A stretch of DNA of 64,000 nt from Guyanagaster necrorhizus (Eukaryota; Basidiomycota; Agaricomycetes; Agaricales; Physalacriaceae), in assembly GCF_019112545.1 (NCBI RefSeq), contig NW_025064888.1, forward strand, positions 1,181,620-1,245,619. The letters run 5' to 3'. A program made the position numbers and the translations under genes. The notes beneath the pieces are model-generated. The model was not told the origin of the DNA. It searched no databases and saw nothing but the letters and a program-made list of their open reading frames with translations. This document shows, in pieces, positions 10,293 to 22,552 of this stretch (positions are counted from its first letter, which is position 1; every line of letters starts with the position of its first letter).

Positions 10293-12294
10293 TTACTTTT
10301 CGAACAATTTGATACCTCTCACCAGACCGACACCTGCTCCCGTCTTGTCCGCATACACCCACGCTCGCTCTTGCTCGTTGACGCCAAGGGCATCGAGCAG
10401 CCTCTTCGCCGTATCAGGAATGAATGGCTGTAGGCAGATTCCAGCAACGCGCAATGCTTCAACAGAGGCATCGAACGATGCCAGTGTAAGAGCCGGAGAA
10501 TCTCCATTCCATGGTTCGACGTCGGTCAGTATCTTATTCGCCTGTGCCGAACGTCAGTGGTGGGGGGAGGGACGAAGAAACTGTGAGCAAAGAGCACACT
10601 GACCAATCTGACCACCTCCATTATCCTCTTCAAAGCATCCGAGACCTCGAGCGATTCTAAATCCTTCGCCACCTCGCCGGGGAGAACCTTCAATGCTTCG
10701 CACAGAGGCTCGTATCGGCCATCTTGGGCAGGTTCTAGAACTCCCCCCTTTTCCCTAGCGCCGTCGATAATCCCCCGTATCTTCGAAGAAGTCACGCGAA
10801 GCAGAAAATTGCCCAGGATATTCCGGAGCTCGGTCGTCTCCTTCTTCACTTGGGCGTCGGACCAATCTAGTCGGTCGGTGAACAGTAACAGTGAGCTCAA
10901 AGGAACCGCGCGTCAAAACCAAGGCAAGCAACCCAACCCACCAACATCATCTCGGAAGTTGCCTCCCGCAATCGCCATGTAGTATCGGACAGGGTCGACA
11001 CCGTACGTGCCCATAACATCAAACGGGTCCGTGGTGTTTCCCAAAGACTTGGACATCTTCTTCTGAGATGACGTCCAGTGCGCGTGGGCAAGGAGTCGAC
11101 GCTGTAGCGGGAGCTTGAGCGCCAACAGAATAGCTGGCAGATATATCGCGTGGAACCTATTAGCAAGCAAGTTAGTTAGTTAGTTCACAGAGAGTTTGCC
11201 CCTCTTTAGCCGCACCTGACAATATCCTTCCCAATTATCTGAAGATCAACAGGCCAGCCATTGGAGAGGCCAGAATTTTCGGCATCTCTCCAAGGGTATC
11301 CGATAGCAGTCAAATAAGAAATCACCGCGTCTATCCAGACATATATCGTGTGCTCTGGGTCACCGGGGACCGCGATCCCCCACGAGAGCCGCGCGCGTGG
11401 CCTCGAGATGGAGATGTCCTGGAGCGGCTCCGTCAGAATCGCGAGGGTATCCGCGAGATGCTGCTGCGGGAAGATGGCCGTCGGGTGCGCCGCGTAATGG
11501 TCCAGCAGCGCCCCGCGAAAAGCCGACAGATGGAACATGTAGTTCGTCTCCGTGGTGTACTCGACGGGGGAGGACGTCTCGGTGGCTATGGCCTGTCCTG
11601 CGATGTGCGACACGGCACCGTCCGGGTAGAAACACTCGTCGGTGATGGAGTACCAGCCCGAATACGTCCCTTTGTAGATCAGCCCTTGGGCGTCTAGTTC
11701 GCGCTGCAGAGCACGGCGTTAGCAGTAGGGCTTGGGTGAGAAAAAAGAACGCCCCCCCTGCGTACCCAGATATGCCGTACTGCTTCCTCATGCGCGTCCT
11801 CGCTCGTCCGAATGAATCGAGTATACGAAATGTTCGCGGTTCGGGATAATCGCTATCAATGACCAAGCGTATAAGCGGGAAGGGGGGCATGGTAGTAAGC
11901 ACATAAAGTATAAGGAACACACACGGAAATGGGTACTGAGGTGGTCGCAAAACTCCTTGGGGGGAAGGCCTTTGGCCTGAGCGGCTTTCTGGATCTTCAG
12001 GCCATGCTCGTCTGTTCCGGTGGTAAACAGCGCTGCTCGAGAGGGATCTTTGAGGGAATAATAGCGGTAGTAGATGTCTGCTATCAAGAGGGAATACAAG
12101 TGGCCTATATGAGGAACTTGCAAATAGCATCAGCTTATGCCTTGGATGGTTTCGAGATAACTTTTTTTTTTACCTGCATTGGGGTAAAAGATGGGGGTAG
12201 TAATGTAGAAGGGTTTAGCCGTAGACACGTGGCGACATCCCAAAGATTGCGTATTCAAGAGGCGAAGAGGATGTAAAGGCAGTCGGCGAAACAT
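10293..12294 (-). CDS. MSM1: Methionyl-tRNA synthetase, mitochondrial
   Basis: Class I synthetase charging tRNA-Met in mitochondria, 538 aa from seven exons: 12294-12174, 12116-11923, 11852-11766, 11703-11216, 11156-10942, 10866-10604, 10541-10293; all junction phases agree. The N-terminus ([11 protein letters not shown]) is Arg-rich and lacks acids, a typical mitochondrial presequence. Catalytic motifs: [12 protein letters not shown] with the signature HIGH (PHIGHLYS), [26 protein letters not shown], and KMSKS ([10 protein letters not shown], about 11040-11060). The C-terminal helical anticodon-binding domain follows with no extra RNA-binding appendix, as in the Msm1 branch. No Cys zinc knuckle insertion is seen, again fitting the organellar form. 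Introns are 57-75 nt. The gene looks intact. Confidence 0.92.
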
Positions 12295-14486
12295 GTAACG
12301 TCTACTAGTGATGGTTGACCAAAAAAAAAAACAAAATTTGCCACGCGATAACACCGGCCCTCAATGATATCCTTATTGGGGCATCACCGCTTCCGTCGGT
12401 ATTTGCATACAGGCGGGGATGCTCTTTGTCCCAGGCAGGTTACATACGACGAGACTGAGGATACAACACCAATGTTACTGCCAGCTACCAACAATCTTAG
12501 ACATTGTGCAATTCTCCGATAGAAGAACTTCACAAGAAGAGCACCCACGCTGCCGCCGCCCTTCAAAGAAACAGTGATATGAGAAGAAACTTCCCTTGGG
12601 GCCAGGCTCCTTCGCCTAAAACCTTTTCCGATCATGCTTCAAGGCCACCCACACCCCTGATTGTAGGGGAAGTTCTGGGATATTAACATTTCAGAATGGG
12701 GGCACAGTGAGTGATATGAGGGTAGGGAAAACTCGGAAGCGAAAGACTGGCACTTCATGGTGGGTCGCCACGATCACCCCACCATTGCAGGTGAAAAGTG
12801 GACTGACATCGGTTAGCGCAAAAAGGATAGAGTAAGGGAGGATCGTCTTCCGAGGAAGGAAAACGAGGGAGGGCGCCTCGCCTCGCTCGGAGGATGGTCG
12901 TGTTCTGTGATGGGATGGAGGGTGAATAACACGAGGCTCGTGAGGACGAATCCGTATCCGTATTACAGAAATCGAAGGTGTTCTTCTTCCATGACAGCGT
13001 GGTCATCCAACGAGGCAGGGCTTTGATCCTATCGTGCCCCGTGGCCAGCCCTTTTGCAGAGACTTCCGAAACCGAAACTGAAACCTTGACGCGACTGGTT
13101 TCGGCATGACAGCCAGATGTTCTTCCCTGTTTAGTCGTCCAGAATACTATTAAGCGGCGATCATTCATTTGCACAGCAGAGTGATACATACATACATACT
13201 TATTACTCGGATGGAAAGCCTGTGGGGTGCTATTACTAGCCGTCAATGCAACTTCTAATGACAGACATATCGCGAAATACCCATCAGAGCTGCCAAAAAT
13301 AAATTCCCAGCGTCGCGTTGGTTCCAATCCCATCCGACGAAGAATCTTAGGTGAAACCTGGGCAGTGTGGTAATGTATTAGAAGAGAATTTACTGTTATC
13401 AATCAACGCCAACGCGGTACCGATATGAATTGCACAACGTCCATCTGTACGAAGAAGAACGTCTGGGAATGGGGGCAGGGAGAGAAGGATCAATAAGCGA
13501 GCGAGCGGCGAAAGGTTCCCAAGGAGCGCCGTGTGTTGTTATGGCAGTAGTAGACACTGAATGATCGGTGAGGATGGGAAGGAGGGGGGGGCAGAATTTC
13601 CGCGAGGGTGAATAATCGGCAGTGTAGATTTCCCCGGTACTACTACTATCAGGGCACTTCGAGAGGCAACTCCTATAATCCCGGATTCATCATGTAAAAT
13701 ACAAAGTGACAAAGCATAACACAAGATGACTGGCAATATTCTATGAGAGACCCGAAGATCTGATGGATACTCAAGAGATCCAGTGGTTCAGCCCACTAAA
13801 ATCGCTTAGTCCTCGGAGTAAGTAAGGAACAGAGTCCCTGACAAACTTACAAGACAAGTGTTCAGTCCCCTCGTTGAAGAAATATTCTCATAAAGAATTG
13901 AACGGATATTGTCTGAACTTCTGTAGGGCCTTCCTTCTACTAGCGGGCCCCTTGAAGTTAAGGCCTCACGGCAATTCCCGGCTCAGCCGCTTCGTCCAAA
14001 AGAGGCGCCCCGCCCCGCCCGCCTCCTTCCATACCCAAGCACATGCTGACACTGCAAAAACTCGCCCTCGCGAAACTCCTGACTCCTTGGTCTCGAATAT
14101 ACTTACGTTGTCCAGTTAACTAACTCTTCGAGCCCTGATATTCCACATCGCCAAGTGCCATTGTTGTAAATTATCTGGTGTTCTTCGTTGCTGGACATAT
14201 TCCTACTCGTATTTTCTCTCTTTACACGTGAATCTCTACCAAAACCATACATCACCCTAAGCTTACTGTGCGTCCATCGTCGTCAGAGCCCATCTACATA
14301 CAAAGGTTCAGAAGGTCAACTCGACACCACTGTTACCATACTTATGATATAAGAAAGAATACATATTATTACTGCTACATGAGGGGTTTATTTATTACAC
14401 AATCAATGTCGTAATTAGCGGATCCGGCAGGTATAGTTTAACGATGGAAATGAAACGCGACAAACCGACAAGGAGCGTGGCGTGGG
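12295..14486. other. Intergenic stretch, no supported gene
   Basis: Between two minus-strand genes. A 215-codon frame (minus 13402-12755) and an 83-codon frame (minus 12635-12384) are open but show no domain, no exon partners and low-complexity reading; I regard them as chance frames. The segment close to 12295 must hold the MetRS promoter. Confidence 0.45.
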
Positions 14487-17400
14487 CTAAGCAACGTCCA
14501 ACACGCCGATACGAACGAACAGCGTCGAGAAAAGATACTGCGACATCTGCGCGTCATGCAAAGGAAGATGACGGTAACCTGTAAAAAATCGAATAATCAG
14601 CAACCGTTTCCCCAGCACAGCACAGCACAGCAGAAAAAAAAGCCAAAAGCGACCAACCCAACTGCAACGATCCCAGCGACGCACAAAAGACCGCCAACGG
14701 TTCTCCGTCCTCCTGCCCACCCTGCTTAACAGCAAAGCGGACAAAAACGAGCTCCTTCATATCCCCAACGCATTCAAATGGTATACTCAGCCTCTCCTCC
14801 CATACGGGGTTGAACCCGTTATTCTTCACCATATTGGTGCGAGGAGGCCTGCGTTGTTCCAGAGTAGGCATAGTCCAATCTGGGACATGCACCGACACTT
14901 CCACATACGGATCCACCGATCCCTTCTCTATAACCTCCCGCCCAGTCGCGTCCTTCGGCCGTGGCAGCTGCTGCGCCGAGATGATAGTCACCTCAAGACG
15001 ATGCTTCGTGCGCTTCATAAGCACATCCTTGTTTTGGGCCCGCAGGGCCATGGGCTTGAGAATGTATCCCGAGCGACCATTCCGCTGAAACATCGCCTGG
15101 TTGATCATGTACCCCAAATCTGATCTGAACGTCAGCTTGAGGACTTGGGGATAACACAAATCCTGGTCTTACCGAAGGTCTGCCAGTTGAGGGCCACCAG
15201 CTGCACGCCCGCATACCAGCATCTGTGCGGTTCATAGTTGGTGGAGTTGACCCTCATCCCCTTGGGATATATCCTGACCAGATGATCGCGCGTATGCTTG
15301 ATGAGATCCATTACCGTACTGCTTTCCTTCAGATACTTATTCACCGTGCTCTCCGACAATGAGAATATATGCTCAGGCGCATACTCCTCCTTCTTATTCA
15401 GGCCTCGACATTTGACGCCGACTGTGTAAACCAGGAGGTCAAGCAGCTTTTGCGACATTTTGACCTTGAGCATCGCCTCAAAGGGGGTTGTTATCATCAC
15501 GGGTGAGGAAGAAGGGAAAAAGGCCGTAGGACTCGGCGGTAATGTGACGGTTGAGGTGCCCGAGGGCGACCTGGAGTGCGACACAGGTCGGCCCGTTCTT
15601 GGTGATCTAGCTGCTTTAGAACTGGACATCCTTATGCTGCGAACTCGCTCCATAAAGGTCGGCTTTGGTTGGAATTCTTGACTGTACTCTGGTACAATAT
15701 CAGCGCAGTGTTATGATGTCAAAGTAGAAGCAAGCTCACCCATCATTATGGCGTCGGACTGCCGCCGCTTTGGATTTCGCCAGTCATCCTCCGAGTCGTC
15801 GGTGGATGATGCCGAGGTATCTATAAAAAGACCACCATCTGCGGCTTCATTACTGGAAATATTGAGGTTCTTGGTCTATGGCGCCGCCATTGGTCGTCAA
15901 GATGTAGAAGATACACAAGAAGCTTACCTTCAACAAGATTTTCCCTTTCAGCTCCTCAGGACTAGGAAGCACTCTGATCGGCTTGTCCGGTCGCTTCTGG
16001 ACGAGGGCATCCCCAAACACATCCAGCATGATATCAGCGATCATGTCTTGCTGCTCAAGCCTGCAATGGACCTCGGCGGAGATTATGATAGGGTACGGAG
16101 AAGCAACGAAGCCGTACTTCATGATGGCCTCGCAGACCTCACGCAAAGATACTTTGGTCGTGAGCGTCTTGCCGTGGTAGACCACGGGGCCATCATCGCC
16201 GTCATATACATCCACTACGGAAGAACCATGTAAGAATATGTCACAGGAGATCGTTATAGGATGTACCTTCAACGCTCCGACAACTATGGAGTAATGCACG
16301 GATATACCCCTCGATAGTGCTTGTTCCAACGAGCTGGTGGCCAACAAGATACGTGTTGTGCGAAGAAGAAATATAGTATTCCGACAAGGGACGAGTCATG
16401 TCATGATGGATCCTCCTGTCATGATCGGGCAAGGCTGGATTGTCGCTAGACATGAGGAAGTTGGTGAAGGCTTTCCGAGACATAATCAGCTTGGGGCAAG
16501 GATCTGTTGGTACCTCGGCGGTCTTCTCCTCGCCTAAAGCGGGAGATGTGGGTTCCGTCGTAGCATACTTATCAAAGACGGCTAGAAGCTCTTCCCGGGT
16601 ATGCGTACACTAAAAACTATTAGTAGAAATTAGATACAAACCACTGATGCTTACGAACGTGTTGCTTCTCCTTCATGAAACTTTCGAATGCTTCGAAATC
16701 AAAGGTGCCGCCATTTATCTTACAAAGCTGGTTGTAAAGGCGGTCCAACTCCGGTCGCGCCTTTAGAAGCTTGACAAAAAGCCTCCAATCGTCGAAGTCC
16801 AGGTAATTACGATTACTCGTGTCGGCTTGCTAGGTCGAGTCAATAGAAGGAGTGTGCAAAAACACGGAAAGAGTACCTTGAAGAGTCTATAAAGGTCGTC
16901 TTGGCCACTGTTGATCTGCAACCTCTTGCAGAGCTTTTCCACCTCTTCGAACTCCAACTTCTGATCGTGCTCCTCGTCAGCACCTTTCCAGTAATGCTTG
17001 TCCCACATGGCCTGCCGCATCTCAACGTAGCCAAGGCCGTTCATCAACTTTTGACGTACAGCATGTAAGCTACGCAGGGTGTAATTCCACATGTCAAAGA
17101 CATCCTTGGTAGGCACGACGACGTGGAGGGTCTTGTAGTCACCATCGAGAATATAGATGATAGTAAGCCACCGCTCTTCACATTGAGGCGCGAGCTGAAA
17201 TTGCTGGCGGTAATATCGAGCATCGGAACCGGACCGAATTTCCTTGATAGCTTCAATAGGAACTATCAAAGGATTAGATTGTGGAGTGAGAAGTCACTCC
17301 AGAGAGCCGGAGCGCTTAAGTGGAGTTGGAAAAACAGCGAGAACTTTAGGATGCGTTCTGACACTATACCACGTATTTCGTCGCAGAAAAAAGCGCTAGG

Positions 17401-17933
17401 AAACGCGTCGCAAAATCTCGCAGTTTTGGCACAAATTCAACTGCGGAATACCGGCTCTCCAGAGCAAACAGAAGAAGAGACGAGGACGTACTATATCGAT
17501 GCACCTTTCCTTCCCAGACTATACGCCCCTGGTCGGGATCCAAACGAAAAACGACCTGTCTGCGCTTCTTGCTGGACACCTTTACCATTGGAGTTCCCTT
17601 CTGCAACACCAATGGCACAGTCACTTCCAAATGTGGCGTGACTGCGTCCCGCTCGTGCTTGGTATCCGCTGTCTCGTCGGCGGTATGAGCATGCATCAAA
17701 CTAGGTTTCTTAATATCGAATTCGCCATGCTGCGCGCTCGGGGAGGTAGAAGGCGACCGTGTCCATACCATGTTGTTGAATTTTCGACGTATCGAGGCGC
17801 CCAGTTTGTTGGAACGCTTGCTTGGAAACTTGGCAGGCTCGGCGGTGAGTCCATCGACTGGCTGCCCATTGGAATTGAGAACATTCGCCGCCCGTCGCAG
17901 AATATGATTCTGTTGAGGCAGGCAGTCCGTCAT
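14487..17933 (-). CDS. PLC1: Phosphoinositide-specific phospholipase C
   Basis: Hydrolyses PIP2 to IP3 and diacylglycerol at the plasma membrane. Nine exons give 944 aa: 17933-17492, 17262-16877, 16829-16659, 16609-16267, 16214-15928, 15875-15740, 15688-15173, 15119-14658, 14578-14487. Domains in order: Ser/Pro-rich N-tail; PH (residues about 110-275); EF-hand-like region (DTSNRNYLDFDDW); X box with both catalytic histidines (SSHNTYLVGHQL and SAEVHC) and the calcium-site block DVYDGDDGP; a Ser/Pro-rich X-Y linker (about 545-625); Y box (FDLGYMINQAMFQRNGRSGY); C2 domain (SVDPYVEVSV, NGFNPVWEE) ending LQLGYRHLPL. This is the delta-like fungal architecture. Intron 1 is unusually long (about 229 nt; the others are 47-79). 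The exon 3/4 junction is uncertain: the stronger donor gtaagc would shift the boundary by a few codons. The gene looks intact. Confidence 0.9.
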
Positions 17934-19665
17934 GGCGGGCTAGGCTACGAGAGAGGCATGGGCGCTCCCGTACAAAGCAAGGAGTCAAATTATAAAGTGT
18001 TAAACCAGCGCCTGGATTCCTGTCACGGATTGAGTCACATCAAGTCACGATTGTGATCGCAGGGTCGCCCTTTTCGGAACTGACTGGGTTAAAAATAGTT
18101 TCCGCCGCCTTCTCTTCCGCTCCGCATGATATACTTTTAAGTCATGTTTGAGTCAGCTCATGTAACTCAAAGACTTAAGGTTTCGCTATCAGTATCGCAA
18201 AGTATCGCGGCTATTGGTTGGTTCTAGTTGCAAATTGCATCTACTTGGAAAAGGCATAGGATCAAACAGAGAATGACTGCTGTGCATGCTCAATTTAGAC
18301 TGCGACGAACATGACTGGAAATATCTTCGTTTCGTATCTACTTGACTCCAATTTTGGAAGAGGGTGTTCCTCCAATTGCGAGCCGAACGTACCGAGCAAA
18401 GCTTTGGTTCCCTTTACCTGGAGTTGATCGATGAGCTATGCAGACAGCGTGCTCCAAGCTAGAACCCTGAATCCAAGTCCTCAAGTTGATGTAACGTTTT
18501 GGCTCATAGTGGATCCTGGCATGGCAGTCTCGATTGCACAATCACCGCCCTTGCATCAAAAAGCGGTATCTATGCAAGCCGTGTGCGTTGCCTCCCGGCG
18601 AGTGACCCCTTCGTTGACTCATCTCTCTGCCTAGATGCAGTGCAGCACGCGCATTATATAGTCTTTGACATCAGTATCAATGGTGGCCTACCTCAACGGT
18701 CAACCTAGAATGCTCGAAACCACAAAAGTCCATGACAGTAAGATCGCAGCGTTCACAAGATTTCGGTTTGTTCATATCTCATCAGTTATTGGCTGATACG
18801 AGATGATGGTTTTGAGGAGGGAGGCCCATCAACAACACCATACATCCATATCTCTGTCTCCTGATTGGTGAATTAGACGATCACAAGACTTGACAAAGAC
18901 TTCTTGGCATCGTTCTTACTGCTGCATACTCTTGCAAGCCTCTTCAGCCCATGCTAAATGTTCACACCCCTCTAAACAAGTTTCTCTAGGGCAATACTAT
19001 CGCCGCCGATCATGCAAACCCGTACAGCAGACAAGGCTTAACTTGCTCGCCGATCTGTACTTTCGGGTCTAAGCGGCTTTACCGAACAACTGATGCCCCT
19101 CCCTCTGACGAACAAGCACAATGGAATCAGCAATCGCCATTATTTCGGATACCGGAGGATCTTTCTTTCCACTGCCATGTATACACGTCTCTGTGTGAAC
19201 GATCTGACGGAGGCATATATTTAACGGCTGTAACCGGCATTCTGTCCGCTTCTCTTCTTAATCATATTCCCGCCTCTCGAGCTTTTCCCCCTCCCCCCCT
19301 CCCTCCTTTCTTTCATGTCAACGCGAGGTTGGTTCATCCAGCTCTACCCTCAACCAGTCTCTACACCTTGCTGATTTGTTCATCCGCAGGGGTAGGGGTG
19401 TCTTCTCTGTGAGAACATCTGACAAACCAAAGCGAAGGTCGGTAGGAAACCTATCACTCGAAACGGAAAGCCATCGCTCATCGACAATTTGTCGTCCTAT
19501 TTGTACTGTACAGATATCAGTTTTCAGTTGTTTCGACGTTAAAGCGTTTGCAACCAAGTACGTTATATGTTCTGAGTGGCGAGTGCGTTCGTTCGTTCGT
19601 TCGTCGGTTCATGTCTTCTATATAGCTGGACTGCCCGTCGCTGATGATAAACAGCTCTAGCCAAA
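17934..19665. other. Divergent promoter region between PLC and DUF6533 gene
   Basis: Head-to-head intergenic DNA. No supported frame. A CT-rich block at about 19276-19318 and a (TTCG)-type run at 19587-19603 lie in the likely 5' region of the plus-strand gene that starts at 19666. The left half is presumably the PLC promoter. A short AT-rich part (18100-18260) shows nothing else. Confidence 0.4.
19587..19603. repeat. Simple repeat (GTTC)n
   Basis: Four tandem copies of gttc upstream of the DUF6533 gene. Confidence 0.8.
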
Positions 19666-21193
19666 ATGGAAACGAGCGCTAGTGCTTTCCTCGCTGTCCG
19701 ATATTCACCCAGTGCGTTCTCTCCATAATCCCCAGTCCTCCTTTACTCGCCTAACCCAAGTGCGTGCGTAGCGGCCGCGGTATGCCTGATGATCTGGGAC
19801 CATCTCCTCACGCTCGATCAGGAAATAGACGCGATATGGACGTCCCGCAATAAGGGATACCTCCCCAAGCTCATTTACGTTCTGAACCGCTACTTTGCGG
19901 AGGGTGTGCTTTTATACACGGCATATGGTGCGCATAGCCCCCCCCCCTTTTTTTTTTTTTCATCTTATGAATCTGGGCTCATGCGGAGCAGTGTGGGGTG
20001 TATTTAGCCACAGCTTGACTGATGCAGTGAGTTCCGGGATTCTTTCTCGCCAGTCCGATTTGATTACTCAATCCCGCGCGTAGGAGTGAGGAAAACCGCT
20101 TCATGTGAACCTCCTTCCAGCGCACTGACACTGACGTCTCTTCCCTGGCCAGCTGTACACGGGTGCTATGGCTTTTCACCATGTCATCAACAGTGATGGT
20201 TGGGTTGCTTCAATGTAAGATATCACTCCCTCGAAATCACTTTGTCATCTCAGCCACCGTCTCCAGTCCTCATCGCAATGCGGGTGTACAAGTCATGGGA
20301 TAGCCAAAAGAGGGCCGGTTACGTTCTTCTCGTGGCGTTCTCTGTTTGCATCAGTGCTGCATTCGTCCTTGCCGTTATCACCGTCATCGTGTTCTTAAAG
20401 ACGACGAGTGAGTCAGCTGCCTCCGGTTCGCGTTTCTCTTCTCGTGGTAATGACGCGCGTGTCCTGCGAAAGCGATGCTTTACCTAGGACACCAGCAAGG
20501 AAACGTGTGTTTCATGCTTGAAGGCTTACCACGATCTGTACCCGCTCTTCTCTCGACGCTGGTATGAATGAAATCCATTATCCACGTCAAGCACCGTTTT
20601 CAGAAACAATATATCATGACAGCTCGCCTTTGACGTGTTAATCGTCTTGATGGTTCTCTACAGGGCGCTCGAGAAACCCAGACGAACCCATATCGAAGCG
20701 ATCAACTCCTTCCATCGTGATGGTGCTCGTCTTTACTTGGTTGCGTCCCCTCATTCCACATTAATTAATATCCGCTGACCGTCTCTTAGAGCGTATGCCG
20801 TACGTTGTTTTTTTAATCTTTGACTTGTCTTGCCAACTTTAAACGATTCCCGATTCCAGTCCTGTGGCTCCTGCTTTTGATTGTGTCCATCATTTCGGCG
20901 AATGAGGTAAGAAGACCCAATACACCACCGTGTTATCGTTCGTCTCATTGTTGGTTTCTCACTAGCCCCATATATTTTTTTCAATAATGTGGTGAGAGCA
21001 GCAATTGGTTTTTTTCTTTTTTTACGCATATAGGCTAATTCAGATGATGCATAGTGCATCTTGGGCTTTAAACACCAATATAGGGTGTCGCGTGCATCTC
21101 CGAGTGGAAGGACTCCAATTCCCCGTGGGAAGCGGGACGCCAGACGTATTCTTACTGTATCGGAACGCTAATGACTCTGAACTGTACTACTAG
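19666..21193 (+). CDS. Multi-pass membrane protein with N-terminal DUF6533 domain
   Basis: DUF6533 proteins are a large fungal family of predicted seven-helix membrane proteins without known function. Exon 1 (19666-19711) joins exon 2 (19772-19927) across a 60-nt intron with a cctaac branch site, giving CLMIWDHLLTLDQEI then LNRYFAEGVLLY, the signature of the domain (YDHLLTLDxEV and NRYF). Later exons are visible at 20153-20214 (VLWLFTMSSTVMVGLLQ), from 20267 (FLIAMRVYKSWD, then a long hydrophobic helix), around 20660-20740 (YRALEKPRRTH with SFHRDGARLYLV), around 20862-20906 (VLWLLLLIVSII), and the last exon ending at 21193 with LNTNIGCRVHLR, which is the usual family ending. The linker exon between 19928 and 20152, and the exon between about 20400 and 20650, could not be fixed. 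Probably intact, but the complete model needs transcript support. Confidence 0.65.
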
Positions 21194-22552
21194 TGATGGA
21201 CGCAGGTTTTACGATTTGACTTTTTTATGTAGTACCGATGACCATTACAGCTTGATTTCGAGCGTCGAAACCGAGATCGCCGAGATACTAATCATATACT
21301 CGTCTCAAAGTTGTTAAAAACTGGTTTATGACGAAATTATTCACTTGCATAAAAGACACGCCACGGTTATGTACTAGTTGTACGCAAACAGTATATGGCG
21401 GTTTGTGGTTGTTCCAACGCTTCATTTATGATCGATGTAAACCTTATCGACACTCACCACCGCGCATGCGCCCTGCGTGTCGGATAGCAGACGAACGAGG
21501 CTAAAAAGGAAAGGGCGTCTTAGGAAGCTGTACCTACACAAGGCGGACGATGTCGTCGCAATGTCTGACGACGACGGCGCTAATGTTATTCGCGCAGGCG
21601 GTATAAAAGGCGCTCAACGACCCCCCAGCCCCAAACCTTTCTTTCTTCTCGCCCTTCACAATATACTCGGCCAGCTTCTATGGAGGCTTGTTATGCGATA
21701 TGTCTGGATATCATTCACCGGCACCATTACCGAGGCATACGTCCTATTTATACGACTGGCGGGTGATGATGACGGGCACCTCTGTACAACCATCGAAACT
21801 CCGAGCTTGATATTGGCGCCTTCCTAGTAGACAAGAGTGAGGCAGCGCGGATTCTGGCTGGCTTCGTTCCCAGGGACACGTACGCCAGAAAATACATCCA
21901 CGAAGTTCATAGTATTCACCACTTTTCAACCGCCCACGAGCATAGTCCGCGGCCCTTGATGGCTTCCCTTCCCTTCTTTCATGCTAAGACTCGCCATAAT
22001 AGCACGGACGCCGCTTTCCCAATCCCGAGCACGCTTCAGACCAAACAGTGAACGAGCGAGCAATTATGGATAATAGTCAATCCAAAGCATCCCCCACCCC
22101 CATTCAACAAATAAACCCTCTCCGCGAAAAACGTCCAACTAATAATAAAATAGACCATACACATATATCGTTACAGATCGTGAATACAAAAATAAGTTAG
22201 CATATAATATGAGCAATTACGCCTAAGATATATATACTAAACCCCTGCCTGCCCATCAAGAACTTCCACGAAGGGCCCTACTATGACTCGGCTTAGCTTA
22301 GCTTGGCTCGGCTCGGTGTCCACATGCGGCATGCTGCGTGACCCTCATCGTCGGCCCGCCATCCACGGGTGGAGCCCGCACAATAAGAATCCAAGAATTC
22401 CTGCCATAGAAAAAAAAAAAAAAAACCCATCAGTCAGTCAGCCACGCTCTACCCGACAACAGCTGCTGGAATACACACACATACCCCCCCTCTCGGCGCC
22501 GGACAAAACCCCCAAAAGAAAAGAGAATTCAAGAAAACCGTGCTGGCCAGGC
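21194..22552. other. Intergenic stretch with one coding-like frame
   Basis: Between convergent genes. From about 21777 to 22050 a plus-strand frame reads without stops for 90 codons (ELDIGAFLVDKSEAARILAG, later RKYIHEVHSIHHFSTAHEHS) and could be an exon of an unidentified gene; no start or partner exon was found. The part from 22051 to 22552 is AT-rich 3' flank with a poly-A run at 22411 and short GCTTAGCTTAGC-type repeats near 22290. Confidence 0.35.

Noticed and set aside
12755..13402. 215-codon open frame on the minus strand
   Set aside because: No domain, no start context, low-complexity runs and no exon partners; most likely chance.
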